From assembly GCF_011762005.1 (NCBI RefSeq), contig NZ_JAASQU010000001.1, positions 797,876 to 861,875 on the forward strand: DNA of 64,000 bases. Reading direction: 5' to 3'. Below, in pieces: positions 19,767-28,344 of the stretch; position 1 is the first letter of the stretch; the number at the start of each line of letters is the position of its first letter. The translations under genes and the position numbers were made by a program. Source of the DNA: Qipengyuania flava (GTDB lineage Bacteria > Pseudomonadota > Alphaproteobacteria > Sphingomonadales > Sphingomonadaceae). The notes below the pieces were generated by a model. That model was not told the DNA's origin, searched no databases, and worked only from the letters and a program-made list of their open reading frames with translations.

Positions 19767-19841
19767 TGGGGTGTAGCCAAGTGGTAAGGCATCGGTTTTT
19801 GGTACCGACATTCGCAGGTTCGATCCCTGCCACCCCAGCCA
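19767..19841 (+). tRNA. tRNA-Gln (anticodon TTG)
   Basis: 75 nt including encoded CCA. Acceptor stem TGGGGTG (19767-19773) pairs with CACCCCA (19831-19837). The anticodon stem-loop is TCGGT-TTTTGGT-ACCGA with TTG. The T-arm is GCAGG-TTCGATC-CCTGC. Decodes CAA. Its 3' end is the attachment site of the island that follows. Confidence 0.97.
19824..19840 (+). other. attL (tRNA-Gln 3' end)
   Basis: 17-bp core TCCCTGCCACCCCAGCC within the T-arm and acceptor stem of tRNA-Gln, identical to 34558-34574. Typical integration site for tyrosine recombinases. Confidence 0.88.
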
Positions 19842-19861
19842 ACTAGCCTTGAGACCAGCCG

Positions 19862-19886
19862 AAAAGCACGGAAATCCGTGCTTTTT
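19862..19886 (+). terminator. Terminator downstream of tRNA-Gln
   Basis: Perfect 10-bp stem AAAAGCACGG/CCGTGCTTTT with AAAT loop and trailing T. It lies just inside the island's left end, so the element supplies the terminator for the tRNA. Confidence 0.8.
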
Positions 19887-19917
19887 CCAAATGCGGATTC
19901 ACAGTTGCCCCCAGCAA

Positions 19918-19940
19918 CTGTCCCAAGCAGCTGTCCCAAG
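19918..19940. repeat. Two CTGTCCCAAG repeats at island left end
   Basis: CTGTCCCAAG occurs at 19918-19927 and 19931-19940 in direct orientation. The same 10-mer is at 34467-34476 near attR, and an inverted partial copy (TTGGGACA) at 34430-34437. They are candidate integrase arm-type or excisionase sites. Confidence 0.5.
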
Positions 19941-19976
19941 GCAGGGATGACAGCAGGCCGAAAAAGGCTTGCCAAT

Positions 19977-21977
19977 ATGCCCCGATCCCCCGCTCAGAAC
20001 CTCAAGCGCCGCGGTGCCGTTTACTGGTGGCGGCGAAAAATTTCGCTCACCCGTTTGGGTTTTTCGGATTCTCGACTCATAAGCTTGGAGTTCAGTCTCT
20101 TCACAAAAGAGCTGGACACCGCCCGCGGACGTGCCGCGGCGATGACCGCTTATAGTGAGAGATTGAGGATGAGTTTCCGGGACAACGTGGCAAAGTTCGG
20201 ACTCGACGAGCAGGCCATCAGCACGATTTTTCTCGAGGAAGTGCGCAGCTACCGCAACGAACTGGTTCATCTCGAGGCTGCCTGGAAGGCGCACCCGGCC
20301 TGGAGCAGCGTGTCGAACCGCGATGCCGATCTGGCGATGTTCCAGGCGCTCTGGAAGGGGATTGCCGATGAAGGGCTCGGCGTTCCTCGTGACTGGGACT
20401 TCGTCGAGAAACATTTCGCGGAATTCGACGACGAGATGCAGTGCCGTGTACGCGATCTGCTTCGCGAGCATCGCGACCTGCCGGAATCGCTCCGCCTGAC
20501 AGCGCAGGCTCGCCTCGAACAAGCTGGCGCTCCCTCTAACTCCATAAGCATTCCGGTTGCCATCGATGCCATCGCTCGAGCGCGCGCCGAGGCGGCCCGG
20601 CGTGTGAAAGACAATGTCGATTTCGATGACCTGGCCAAGCTCGCATCTCTCGCCACCTCGTTTGCGAAGGCGGTCATGCCTCAGGAAGCCGGGCCCTGCG
20701 CCGCTAGCCGGTTTTCTAACGCTTCGTCCCTCTTGGCAGCTCCGCTCAATGCAGAACAGCAGCGGTGTGCAGCGATGACGCCGAGGGAGTTCGCCGAGGA
20801 GTTCATCAAGGAGAAGTTTGGCGGTCTGGAGCAGCGCGAGGGCAGCAAACGCCAGCGCGAAATTGTGCAGGACTCGACCCTTCGCGACATCCGCTGGGTC
20901 GCTGTACTGCTGGAAAAAGCGATGCCGACTGGCACCCCATTTTCCGAGGTGACCATCGAGCACGTTACCGAGCTCGACCGCTGGTTCGACCTTATCCCAA
21001 CGACCATAGGAAAGTCGCCGAAGGATAGGGATCCTGAAACTACTTTCGAGATGATCCGGGAGCGTGCTCTCGAGCGGATTGAGAATGGCGAACTCAGTGC
21101 CGATCAGATCGGGTTGGGCACCAATACTAGCAACAAGCACTGGCAGAATTTCGCGCGGCTGCACAAACACCTGCGGTCGGTCGTTCCTGGCCTCTTGGAA
21201 GTGTGCGTTGCGAAGTTCATCACGCCTGAGACAAAGGACGAACGAGAGGCTCGAGACGCATATACCAAGGAACAGGGAGAGGCGATTTTCAGTCTACCGC
21301 CCTGGACGGGCTGCGCTGGCCTCAGCAACAGGTTGAAGGCAGGCAGTGAGATCATTCACGACGCCCTGTTCTTCATCCTCCTGCTGGTCTGGTATACGGG
21401 GGCGCGCAGGGAAGAGATCTGCAAGCTCAAGCTCGACGACATCACCGTAGATAACGACGTACCTTATATTTTCATTCGGCCAACTGACACTGGCCGAATT
21501 AAGTGCAAGAGCTCGAAGCGAAAAATTCCTCTTCACAGCGAATTGCTGAGGCTCGGCTTGCTAAAATATGTCGAAGCGATGAAGCATACGGGAGAGACCC
21601 TGTTCTTCCCCGAAATGTATCCGTCTGGAAAAACCAAGCGCAAAATCGGAGACGTCTTTTACAAAATCTGGTGGATCTACCTTCGGCCGTTCGTGCCTGA
21701 TCTTAAACGTGGCCAAGCCATGCATGCCGCACGGCATACCGTCTCCGACGCTCTTAAGCAGGCTGGTATCGATTTGGAGGCCCGGAACGATGTTCTGGGG
21801 CATAGCCAGAAGGCACTTGGCGAGGGAGCATCGACTTACTCCGAACCGGTCGCCCTCAAGAATATGAAAGCGATGGTCGAGGAGATCCCAAAGGTGACCG
21901 GCCATTTGGACGATGTCGTGACGATCAACTTGCTGCCCAAGGAGCTAAGAGTCGCGCGCCCCGCTCGGACGAGGTGA
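19977..21977 (+). CDS. Tyrosine-type site-specific integrase of the island
   Basis: 666 aa from the ATG at 19977 (MPRSPAQNLKRRGAVYWWRRK), preceded by AAAAAGG; in-frame starts at 19947 and 19878 are possible. The C-terminal catalytic domain has Arg477 (YTGARREEICKL), the H-x-x-R box H583/R586 (HAARHTVSD), GHSQK, and the nucleophile Tyr621 (ASTYSEP). A long N-terminal part (about 330 residues) precedes the core-binding domain, longer than classic lambda-type integrases and like the larger DUF6538-type integrases of alphaproteobacterial islands. It is adjacent to its tRNA-Gln target. Confidence 0.95.
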   Translation: MPRSPAQNLKRRGAVYWWRRKISLTRLGFSDSRLISLEFSLFTKELDTARGRAAAMTAYSERLRMSFRDNVAKFGLDEQAISTIFLEEVRSYRNELVHLEAAWKAHPAWSSVSNRDADLAMFQALWKGIADEGLGVPRDWDFVEKHFAEFDDEMQCRVRDLLREHRDLPESLRLTAQARLEQAGAPSNSISIPVAIDAIARARAEAARRVKDNVDFDDLAKLASLATSFAKAVMPQEAGPCAASRFSNASSLLAAPLNAEQQRCAAMTPREFAEEFIKEKFGGLEQREGSKRQREIVQDSTLRDIRWVAVLLEKAMPTGTPFSEVTIEHVTELDRWFDLIPTTIGKSPKDRDPETTFEMIRERALERIENGELSADQIGLGTNTSNKHWQNFARLHKHLRSVVPGLLEVCVAKFITPETKDEREARDAYTKEQGEAIFSLPPWTGCAGLSNRLKAGSEIIHDALFFILLLVWYTGARREEICKLKLDDITVDNDVPYIFIRPTDTGRIKCKSSKRKIPLHSELLRLGLLKYVEAMKHTGETLFFPEMYPSGKTKRKIGDVFYKIWWIYLRPFVPDLKRGQAMHAARHTVSDALKQAGIDLEARNDVLGHSQKALGEGASTYSEPVALKNMKAMVEEIPKVTGHLDDVVTINLLPKELRVARPARTR

Positions 21978-22294
21978 TTGGCGGCTCTGCGCCCTGAAAT
22001 CGGGCATTAGACGATCTGGATCCGTAGCCCGATAACTGACGTTCCGCGAAAGCACCGCAAACACCTTATTTGTAGGTCGGCGAACAGAGATTTTTTTGAT
22101 TTTGAATCCGATCCCGCAACATCTTTGGGCCCGTAAGCCTACCGTACGTCGCACGCGAGATATTGCAAAACTAGCATCCGTCCTTTCGGGTATTTTGTGC
22201 AATTTTGATGAGCGTGGGAATAATTGTGCATGTGCTTGAAGACTCGTCAAAATGATGGGAGTGCAGGGAAACTGAGAAAGAGAAGGCTTGCTAG
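21978..22294. other. Island intergenic region, no gene seen
   Basis: 317 bp, notably A/T-rich from about 22060. It contains no convincing ORF and should carry the promoter of the DUF262 operon. GAGAAGG about 9 bp before the 22295 ATG is the likely ribosome site. Nothing else recognised. Confidence 0.6.
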
Positions 22295-23392
22295 ATGGAC
22301 GAACAACCAGAACTCGAAATTGAGGAATTGGACGATCCAGATTTCACCGAAGACGACACAAATGAAGCGCCACCGAGCGACATCGTGGCGTTCAATGAGT
22401 TACGCTCGTGTGCTGATCTCTATCGCATGTTCGATAAGGGCATCCTCGACATCCAACCCGAATTTCAACGAGATTTCGTCTGGCCTGCAGGCGCCCAAAC
22501 TCGCTTTATTGACTCGCTAATCAAGCAATTGCCCATTCCGAGCATGTGCTTTGCATTGGACTACAAGAGGGACCGTTGGATCGTGATCGACGGACTTCAG
22601 AGGATGTCAACGATCACGAGATTTCTCCAAGGATCTGACTGGCGCCTGTCAAAATTGGATGACACCGACCCTCGCCTCGGGGGAAAGAGCGCAGCGCATT
22701 TCAAGAACGCTGAGGGGGCTGATAAGGCGCTTTTCTCTCGCGTCGAAAATCAGTCTTTGCCGATCAACGTTCTGCGATGTGATTTCAGCAAGAAGGCGCA
22801 CAAAGAGTATCTCTTTACAATTTTTCACCGGCTCAACTCCGGAGGTTCAAAACTCAACAATCAAGAAATCAGAAACTGCATTTACGGCGGTCCATTGAAC
22901 GACCTTTTAAAGGATTTGGACACTTACCCAGCTTGGCGAAAGCTAAATCGCATGGAGCCTGATAAGAACTATCGCTTCGTAAAGCAGGAAATGATTTTGC
23001 GATACTTCGCATTCAAGAACGATCTTGGAAAATATAAGGGGCAGGTTGCTAAGTTTCTCAACGACTACATGCATGAGAACCAATCACCTCCCCAGGAGCG
23101 ATTGAATGAAATGGAGAAGGATTTTAAGCGCACTATTGATGCTGTCGTAAAGAATATCTTCCCCAACGGACCCGAGGGCCGCATTCCGACTAGCGTACTT
23201 GAAGCGATGCTGGTCGCAGTTGCAGATAACATCGAGCATGTAGAAGCCCAAGAACCGGCAAAAGTGAAAGCGAATTATGACGCGCTGAGAGCCGATGATA
23301 ATTTCCGCGACGAAGCTGTGGCGGAAGGACTTTCGAAGATCGAAAAGGTGACCAATCGCTTCGCCGCGGCCAGGCAAATTTTCTCCAGCTAA
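22295..23392 (+). CDS. DUF262 (GmrSD/ParB-like nuclease fold) protein
   Basis: 365 aa. An acidic N-terminal tail (residues 1-25) is followed by a DUF262 domain with PEFQRDFVW (55-63), IPSMCF (81-86) and the diagnostic DGLQR motif at 99-103 (usually DGQQR). IFHRLNSGGSKLNNQEIRNC follows in the position where the family has the RLN-G-LN-QE block. DUF262 is the NTP-binding/nuclease-like half of the GmrSD type IV restriction enzymes. Here the usual C-terminal DUF1524 HNH half is missing. The stop lies 3 bp before a HEPN-like gene, so the pair is an operon, probably antiviral (inference). Confidence 0.88.
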   Translation: MDEQPELEIEELDDPDFTEDDTNEAPPSDIVAFNELRSCADLYRMFDKGILDIQPEFQRDFVWPAGAQTRFIDSLIKQLPIPSMCFALDYKRDRWIVIDGLQRMSTITRFLQGSDWRLSKLDDTDPRLGGKSAAHFKNAEGADKALFSRVENQSLPINVLRCDFSKKAHKEYLFTIFHRLNSGGSKLNNQEIRNCIYGGPLNDLLKDLDTYPAWRKLNRMEPDKNYRFVKQEMILRYFAFKNDLGKYKGQVAKFLNDYMHENQSPPQERLNEMEKDFKRTIDAVVKNIFPNGPEGRIPTSVLEAMLVAVADNIEHVEAQEPAKVKANYDALRADDNFRDEAVAEGLSKIEKVTNRFAAARQIFSS

Positions 23393-23395
23393 GCG

Positions 23396-23893
23396 ATGAT
23401 CGCCAAAACAGAGATCGAACGCACCCTAAAGGGATTGCAGCACCGCTATCGGTCGGCAAAAACGCAAAAGGAACCGCTATGGCTCTCCAAGCTCGCTATC
23501 ATAGAACTTTGCGGGTGGATTGAGGTTTCTCTAGATGATTTGGTTGTCCGGCTGGCCAAAAAAGCAGTGAGAGAGAGTGGGAATCTACATCACATTGAAA
23601 CTGTTGTGGTCGATAAAAACTATGGATTCCATTATAAGAAGCACTTCAGGAACATGCTGATGGCTTCGGTCGGCCTTCAGGGGGTGGAGGCTCTTGAATC
23701 GGTGGTAAGTGCCGTCAGCAAAGCTCAATTGGAGAGCGAACTCGGCACCCTACATATTTCGCGAAATCGACTAGCGCACACGTATGTAAAAGGTGTCACA
23801 GCCAATATTGACGCACCGTCTGTCACCATCGGGAGGTTCAACAGAATCTATGGCGCCCTGAAAGAGTATGAGGCCGCAGTCCAAAAATATTGA
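23396..23893 (+). CDS. HEPN-like protein, putative RNase partner of the DUF262 protein
   Basis: 165 aa, all-helical by composition. R123-N-R-L-A-H128 forms the R-x4-H catalytic signature of HEPN ribonucleases, following an LWLSKLAIIELCGWIEVSLDDLV helix typical of RiboL-PSP/MAE-type HEPN domains. Such proteins act as RNA-cleaving toxins or effector subunits in defence systems. The gene starts 3 bp after the DUF262 gene, implying translational coupling and a joint function. The family assignment rests on the motif and helical pattern, not on a full-length match. Confidence 0.65.
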   Translation: MIAKTEIERTLKGLQHRYRSAKTQKEPLWLSKLAIIELCGWIEVSLDDLVVRLAKKAVRESGNLHHIETVVVDKNYGFHYKKHFRNMLMASVGLQGVEALESVVSAVSKAQLESELGTLHISRNRLAHTYVKGVTANIDAPSVTIGRFNRIYGALKEYEAAVQKY

Positions 23894-23916
23894 ACTCTAG
23901 GGGTAGCGCCCCCCCA

Positions 23917-24909
23917 TCAACCGTTCGCAGCAAGCGGAAAGTCGATCTGATCGCCTTCCTGGTAGTTCCGTGGGATGCCATGAAGGGCTTGCTGAATGGA
24001 AACGCCGACCGCCTTTGCAACTGGGGGAGGAAATGCATTGCCGATTTGACGGTACTGCGCGGTCTTACCGCCACTAAACTTCCAGTCGTCCGGAAACCCT
24101 TGGATTCTAGCTACCATCGGGATTGTAAGCCTAATCAGGTGATCTTTCTCCATTGAGCTATCCGGTGGCGTGTTTGCGATACCCTTCCCATCAACACCAA
24201 GCTCTGCCCACTGACGTTTAGCTCGCGTCGGACCAAGGTCTGCGCCGCCATGCTTTTTTGAGCCGCCCACAATAGTCGGAGCCACCTTATCGGCTTTGCG
24301 CCTCCATGCGAATGCGCCCTCCCAACCGTGGGCAGCCACCAAGTCATAAAGTGCGTCGGCGACCGTACACTCATTTTCCAGAGGAAGTGGAAACGCAAAA
24401 TTTTCCGCGAACTTTTGTTTCACAGCGACAAGGACAAAGCGTGGGCGCAACTGCGGCACGCCGAAGTCTTTAGCATAGAGAACTTGCCATGACGGCTCGT
24501 AACCCAACTTTACGAGCTGCGTCATAATACCCTTGCGATAGTCGTCAAAGCGACTTGAGGCCAAGCCGCGCACGTTCTCGAGCATAACTGCTGCGGGTTC
24601 GCATTCGCTTATCAGCCGGAGCGCGGTTGGAAAAAGGTCACGCTCATCATCCGCGCCCAGCTGTTTCCCGGCAACTGAAAAAGGTGGGCAAGGTACACCG
24701 CCAGCGAAGAGGTCGATGCCTCTGAATGACTTCGCCTCAAACTCTTTGAGATCAGCCTCAAGAACATTCCAGTTCGGTCTGTTGTCTCGAAGGGTTTGAC
24801 ACGCATAAGCGTCAATTTCCAATACCGCGCTGCATTCATAGCCTGCTCCTTCGAGTCCAAGTGCCTGCCCTCCTCCGCCAGCACAGATCTCAAGAGCACT
24901 AAGGGTCAT
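23917..24909 (-). CDS. DNA (cytosine-5-)-methyltransferase
   Basis: 330 aa with the standard C5-MTase order. Motif I (ALEICAGGGGQALGLEGAGY) is at about 5-24. Motif IV PCPPFS has nucleophile Cys74. Motif VI is ENV at 111-113. Motif VIII (RPRFVLVAV) and the C-terminal motif X (QIGNAFPPPVAKAV) follow. The PCPPFS variant replaces PCQPFS. ATG 24909 (MTLSAL) is preferred because GGAG sits 6 nt upstream; an ATG at 24921 also exists. It is divergent from the HNH endonuclease and convergent with the HEPN gene: probably the modification half of a type II system. Recognition sequence unknown. Confidence 0.95.
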   Translation of the reverse strand: MTLSALEICAGGGGQALGLEGAGYECSAVLEIDAYACQTLRDNRPNWNVLEADLKEFEAKSFRGIDLFAGGVPCPPFSVAGKQLGADDERDLFPTALRLISECEPAAVMLENVRGLASSRFDDYRKGIMTQLVKLGYEPSWQVLYAKDFGVPQLRPRFVLVAVKQKFAENFAFPLPLENECTVADALYDLVAAHGWEGAFAWRRKADKVAPTIVGGSKKHGGADLGPTRAKRQWAELGVDGKGIANTPPDSSMEKDHLIRLTIPMVARIQGFPDDWKFSGGKTAQYRQIGNAFPPPVAKAVGVSIQQALHGIPRNYQEGDQIDFPLAANG

Positions 24910-25058
24910 TTCGTTCTCCATATGTACCCACGAGATAGGGCAGAAACCTTGTGGGGCCAAGGGGGCAATGGCAGTTTTCGCCAGAAAGATTCGGCAATAG
25001 ATTCGTCCACGAAGTACTGATATCTCACTCAAAATTCGCGGAGGGGAGTTCAGAAGAC

Positions 25059-25694
25059 ATGAGTGTTGATCAATTCATTCTTGAGCGGATTAAGGGCAAG
25101 CTGAGTGCTGTGAAGTATCAGATATTGTCTACGCTTTGGGATGCGGGAGGCGAGTTTCCACGTGGTTGGGTTGCTTCCTCGCACCTTCTGGAACTGACAG
25201 GCCAAAAATACTTCGACCGTCGTGTTCGAGAGCTTCGAGATGAGTTAGGCATCGATATCGAAACGAAGCATATCCATGGTGAGCATCACTATCGCCTCCT
25301 TTCCGATAACATAAAGGCAGCAAATCCAAGGCTCTACCTCTCGGAAGCGCAGAAAAAGGCACTATTTAGGCGAGAGGAAAACACGTGCCAAGTCTGCGGT
25401 GCCCGAGTGGAAGCAGGCGTGAGAGGGTTGCAAGCTGACCACAAAGTTCCGCTCATTCGAGGAGGTAGCCATGACGAATCTAACTGGCAGTCTCTTTGCA
25501 ACGTATGCAACGTCGCGAAACGTCGTGCGTGCCAAAACTGTGAACTCGATTGCTACAAATGTCCGTGGGCGTTTCCCGGAGAACTCGGCATGACACTTTC
25601 TTTACAACTGCCGAGAGAGTTGTTCGACCGGGTGCAAGGTAAAGTGATCCAAGACCGCAGTTGGCTAATTCGCCTTATCGAAGAAAATGTCTAG
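25059..25694 (+). CDS. HNH endonuclease with N-terminal wHTH-like domain, putative restriction enzyme
   Basis: 211 aa. Residues 1-85 (VKYQILSTLWDAGGEFPRGW; FDRRVRELRDELGIDIE) look like a winged-helix recognition domain. Residues 110-155 form an HNH/zinc-binding nuclease: CQVC at 110-113, D127-H128 (QADHKVPLIRGG), Asn142 and CNVC at 147-150. A further Cys cluster, CQNCELDCYKC, spans 158-168. GAGGGGAG lies about 10 nt before ATG 25059. The divergent C5-methyltransferase suggests a restriction-modification pair; a nicking or methyl-directed role is also possible. Confidence 0.85.
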   Translation: MSVDQFILERIKGKLSAVKYQILSTLWDAGGEFPRGWVASSHLLELTGQKYFDRRVRELRDELGIDIETKHIHGEHHYRLLSDNIKAANPRLYLSEAQKKALFRREENTCQVCGARVEAGVRGLQADHKVPLIRGGSHDESNWQSLCNVCNVAKRRACQNCELDCYKCPWAFPGELGMTLSLQLPRELFDRVQGKVIQDRSWLIRLIEENV

Positions 25695-25926
25695 AAGCAC
25701 CGGGAGCCGCTTATGATTTGCTTGCGGAAAAGCGGATTGAAAATCACGGGGAGGAAACATCCCTTGCAATTTGGTCAAAGATCTAGGGACAATTGTGGAC
25801 GCGCTAGGGCGCGAACCTAGGGCCGCTGATCAAGTGGCAGTTTTCATGCAACATGCGATAAAAGGCCTACAGTTCGCAGTCGGCCCCATCTCAGCCAGTA
25901 AGAGCTGATCCCTTGTCACCACGCAC

Positions 25927-26571
25927 TCATGCGGCGAAATCCAGGTCCTCGTAACCGTTCCAGAACTTCGCGGCTCGCCTTTTGATCAAGCGACGAACGG
26001 TCGCCAGTTCGGCCTGCTCTACACCCGCAAAATTGGCGAGCGCCTTTCCGCAAAGGCCTTGGTCAATACCGTCGATCACTGCTTCGGTCTTTGGCGAGCT
26101 CCCGGCCACGTCCTCTATGGCTTTTCGGCAGGCCTCGGCGCGCACGGCGATTTCGTAGGCTTTGTCTGGCGCGCAAGGCGGCGTCAGCTGCTCGAATGCT
26201 TCACGATAGGGTCCCTCATCCCTCTCTCGTTTGGCAATGACCGCGCTGGCGATCGAGCGCATGACCGCCATCAAAAAGTGTTCGATCTTCAGCTCAATGG
26301 GGCAACTGCGCGAGGTCAGCGCTCGCAGGATTGCCTCCTGCAGAAGGTCGTCCGCGTCGATGCCGGCAGTGAAGGCACGGAATCGCGCGACGCGCATCAG
26401 CTTTGAGTTAGCCCGCGTGTCGATCGCCGCGATCGCTGCACGAACCTGCGCCTTTGTAAGGTACGAACCACCCGCGCTGCTCGATGATGTATGCGCAGCA
26501 CTGCCGAGATTCGGACAGGCGCTCGTCGAATTTTTGATTGTGGTGCCGTTACCGGCGGGTGCCTTTGCCAT
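25927..26571 (-). CDS. Sigma-70-like (ECF-type) protein
   Basis: 214 aa. A Ser/Thr-rich N-terminus (1-35) leads into a region resembling sigma region 2 (FTAGIDADDLLQEAILRAL, about 68-86), followed by helices that may be region 3/4 (AVIDGIDQGLCGKALANFAGVEQAELATVRRLIKR, which looks like an HTH). Probably an island-encoded sigma-like regulator or a phage-type activator. The promoter set is unknown. The first ATG was used. It is the first gene of a minus-strand side, with no partner anti-sigma seen. Confidence 0.65.
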   Translation of the reverse strand: MAKAPAGNGTTIKNSTSACPNLGSAAHTSSSSAGGSYLTKAQVRAAIAAIDTRANSKLMRVARFRAFTAGIDADDLLQEAILRALTSRSCPIELKIEHFLMAVMRSIASAVIAKRERDEGPYREAFEQLTPPCAPDKAYEIAVRAEACRKAIEDVAGSSPKTEAVIDGIDQGLCGKALANFAGVEQAELATVRRLIKRRAAKFWNGYEDLDFAA

Positions 26572-26875
26572 GGTTTCCTCGCTGGGCGAGCGAGACCACG
26601 GGCGTGGAAAGCAATGTCGAAAATGTCATTTCGTGACCTCGAGCGCCATTCGAACGCGCACGGGTTTCGTGCGGGTTCACAGGGTTAGCGCGACTCGAAT
26701 CAAGGTCTCCGGCTCGGGGTTCTGTCCCGGCACGCTGCATCGCGACCCTGCTTTGCCATGGGATGATTTAAGAAGTGGTTACCGTCGCCTTTCCGCATCG
26801 GCGGCGGTGGGTTTTTCTATGTGCCGGACCGGTGGTGTCTGAATTTCACCGGTCCGGCGTATATAGGATTGTGGC
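26572..26875. other. Island gap with terminator and perfect palindrome
   Basis: 304 bp without a supported gene. It holds a plus-strand terminator-like hairpin at 26781-26816 (ACCGTCGCC/GGCGGCGGT, one wobble, then GGGTTTTTC) and a 12-bp perfect stem at 26823-26858 (GCCGGACCGGTG/CACCGGTCCGGC). A 24-codon ORF near 26613 is too weak to call. The plus-strand terminator has no obvious gene, so a small RNA in 26,600-26,816 is possible. Confidence 0.5.
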
Positions 26876-27631
26876 TTAGGCCGCGTCTTCGAACCCTGCG
26901 GCAATCACGTCGTGCAGGCTATTGGCGTAGGTTCGCAATTCTCCTGCGAGCGTATGGTCCGGGCGCCGCCGCAGGAAGCCCTCGACCAGCGCGATGATCG
27001 CGGGCTCGAGCCGCAGTCCATTCGTGCCCTGGGCGACGAGCCAGCCGATCTTCGCAATGGCAAGCAGCAGGCAGTCGAGTTCGACGTGATCGCGCAGGTT
27101 CTGCCACGCAGCATCGCTGGCCGGACGCGGCACGCTTGGCTTCGCTGCGACGAGGTCAAACGGCACGCCCATTCTGAGTAGGAGCTGGCTAAGGTGGGTC
27201 CAGGTTCGGCCTCCCCCCTTGAGCATCAAGCCGAGGTCGATGTGAGGCCGAGGGCCTTTTCGGCCGGGCTGGTCAATGAGTTGTGGCGGAAGCCGTAGCC
27301 CGTGGGCCATGCATGCCTGCAGCAGGATAGGAATATCCACTGCAAGCCCGCCAAAGGTGAGAACCGATTTGTCTTCGTTCGAGCGGAGATAGTCGAAGGC
27401 TTGGCGGATCACGCCTTCTTCGTCCCCCCAGTCCCGCTCGCTCCAGCTGCCGATTTCGCCGGTGCTAACCCTGCCCTCATCGTCGATGGTGAACTGGAAC
27501 ACTCCAGCTGCCATGACGCGTTTCACCGCGACCGCGCGGCGCTGCGATGCAGGGTCCATGGCCCGGTGCAGCTCGTGCAAGTCCCGGTCCCAGAAGAATT
27601 CCGCGTCGAGCGCGATATACGTTTTTGCCAT
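26876..27631 (-). CDS. Predicted 3'-5' exonuclease, RNase-H-like (DEDD) fold
   Basis: 251 aa. The first exonuclease motif D-x-E is in IALDAEFFWD (residues 8-13). The second segment is FGGLAVDIPILLQAC (about 94-108) and the third is an LRDHVELDCLLLAIAK stretch carrying an Asp (about 185). The pattern fits DnaQ-like/PolB-exonuclease-like enzymes without a polymerase. AAAGGAAAAA precedes the ATG. It lies in a minus-strand set with a second exonuclease (28963-29877), and both could process element DNA or foreign nucleic acid. No literature name is recognised. Confidence 0.7.
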   Translation of the reverse strand: MAKTYIALDAEFFWDRDLHELHRAMDPASQRRAVAVKRVMAAGVFQFTIDDEGRVSTGEIGSWSERDWGDEEGVIRQAFDYLRSNEDKSVLTFGGLAVDIPILLQACMAHGLRLPPQLIDQPGRKGPRPHIDLGLMLKGGGRTWTHLSQLLLRMGVPFDLVAAKPSVPRPASDAAWQNLRDHVELDCLLLAIAKIGWLVAQGTNGLRLEPAIIALVEGFLRRRPDHTLAGELRTYANSLHDVIAAGFEDAA

Positions 27632-27674
27632 AGTGCTTTTTCCTTTCCTTAGCTGTTGGCACCTTCACGCTTCG

Positions 27675-28259
27675 TCAGAAGGGGAGCGGGCGGGCCCGCT
27701 CGATTGCTCTCCACGCCTCCCATGCGGTCGAGAGCGAGTTTCGCTGGTCCGGGGAGAACTGGGACCACAGGAAGGCCAGCCAGAGGGCCTCCGCCTCGTC
27801 TGGCGCATGGCGAGACCGCGACAGGATGTTCGAGCCGGGGCCGGCGCGTTCGATCCGATACGCGGCGGCGATTTCCTCCAGCACGCTGTTGGCGCACTCG
27901 AGCGGCAGGATGTCGAGATCCGCGCGCTCGCGCTGCAGCAGTTGCAGGTCAGCCGGAGGAAGCGGGCCACCTGCAGCGAAGCTGTGCCGCAGATAATGTC
28001 GCGAGGTGCGCGAGGCCCGCGCGATTACCGTCGCGCCCCCCGGAATTCGCGCTGCGATTCCGTCGAGGATCGAGGCGCGCGTGGCCGTCCGATCAAACGC
28101 AGCATGATCGACGGTGAACCGGGCGCCGGCCTTTCGGCACCGGGTGACGGTGAATAGCGCGGTCGACCGGATGGCGGAGCGCGCGGCGTGCTCGCTGGCA
28201 TCGCGGATGATGACGAGCGAGCACAGGGTGTCTGGGTGCCGCCTGGAATTGGTGGTCAT
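27675..28259 (-). CDS. Island hypothetical protein
   Basis: 194 aa starting at ATG 28259 with AAGGGA 8 nt upstream. No recognised domain. It is Ala/Arg-rich, with a possible helical middle (PADLQLLQRERADLDILPLE) and a C-terminal WLAFLWSQFSPDQRNSLSTA segment. It sits between two other unknown island genes on the same strand with similar AAGGA-type ribosome sites, so the cluster 26876-29877 may be one regulon of accessory genes. Confidence 0.55.
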   Translation of the reverse strand: MTTNSRRHPDTLCSLVIIRDASEHAARSAIRSTALFTVTRCRKAGARFTVDHAAFDRTATRASILDGIAARIPGGATVIARASRTSRHYLRHSFAAGGPLPPADLQLLQRERADLDILPLECANSVLEEIAAAYRIERAGPGSNILSRSRHAPDEAEALWLAFLWSQFSPDQRNSLSTAWEAWRAIERARPLPF

Positions 28260-28344
28260 GGAAATTGTCCCTTCCTGGAGAACACGAAGGGCGACGCTCC
28301 CGCTGGAAGCGCCGCCCTCTCGTGGTTGGTGAACATGGACGCGG

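Noticed and set aside
25695..25926. Gap after the HNH gene searched for a controller gene of the restriction system
   Set aside because: No HTH-coding frame found in the 232 bp.
26613..26687. 24-codon ORF before the plus-strand terminator at 26781-26816
   Set aside because: Weak ribosome site and no conservation evidence; left as a note in the gap entry.
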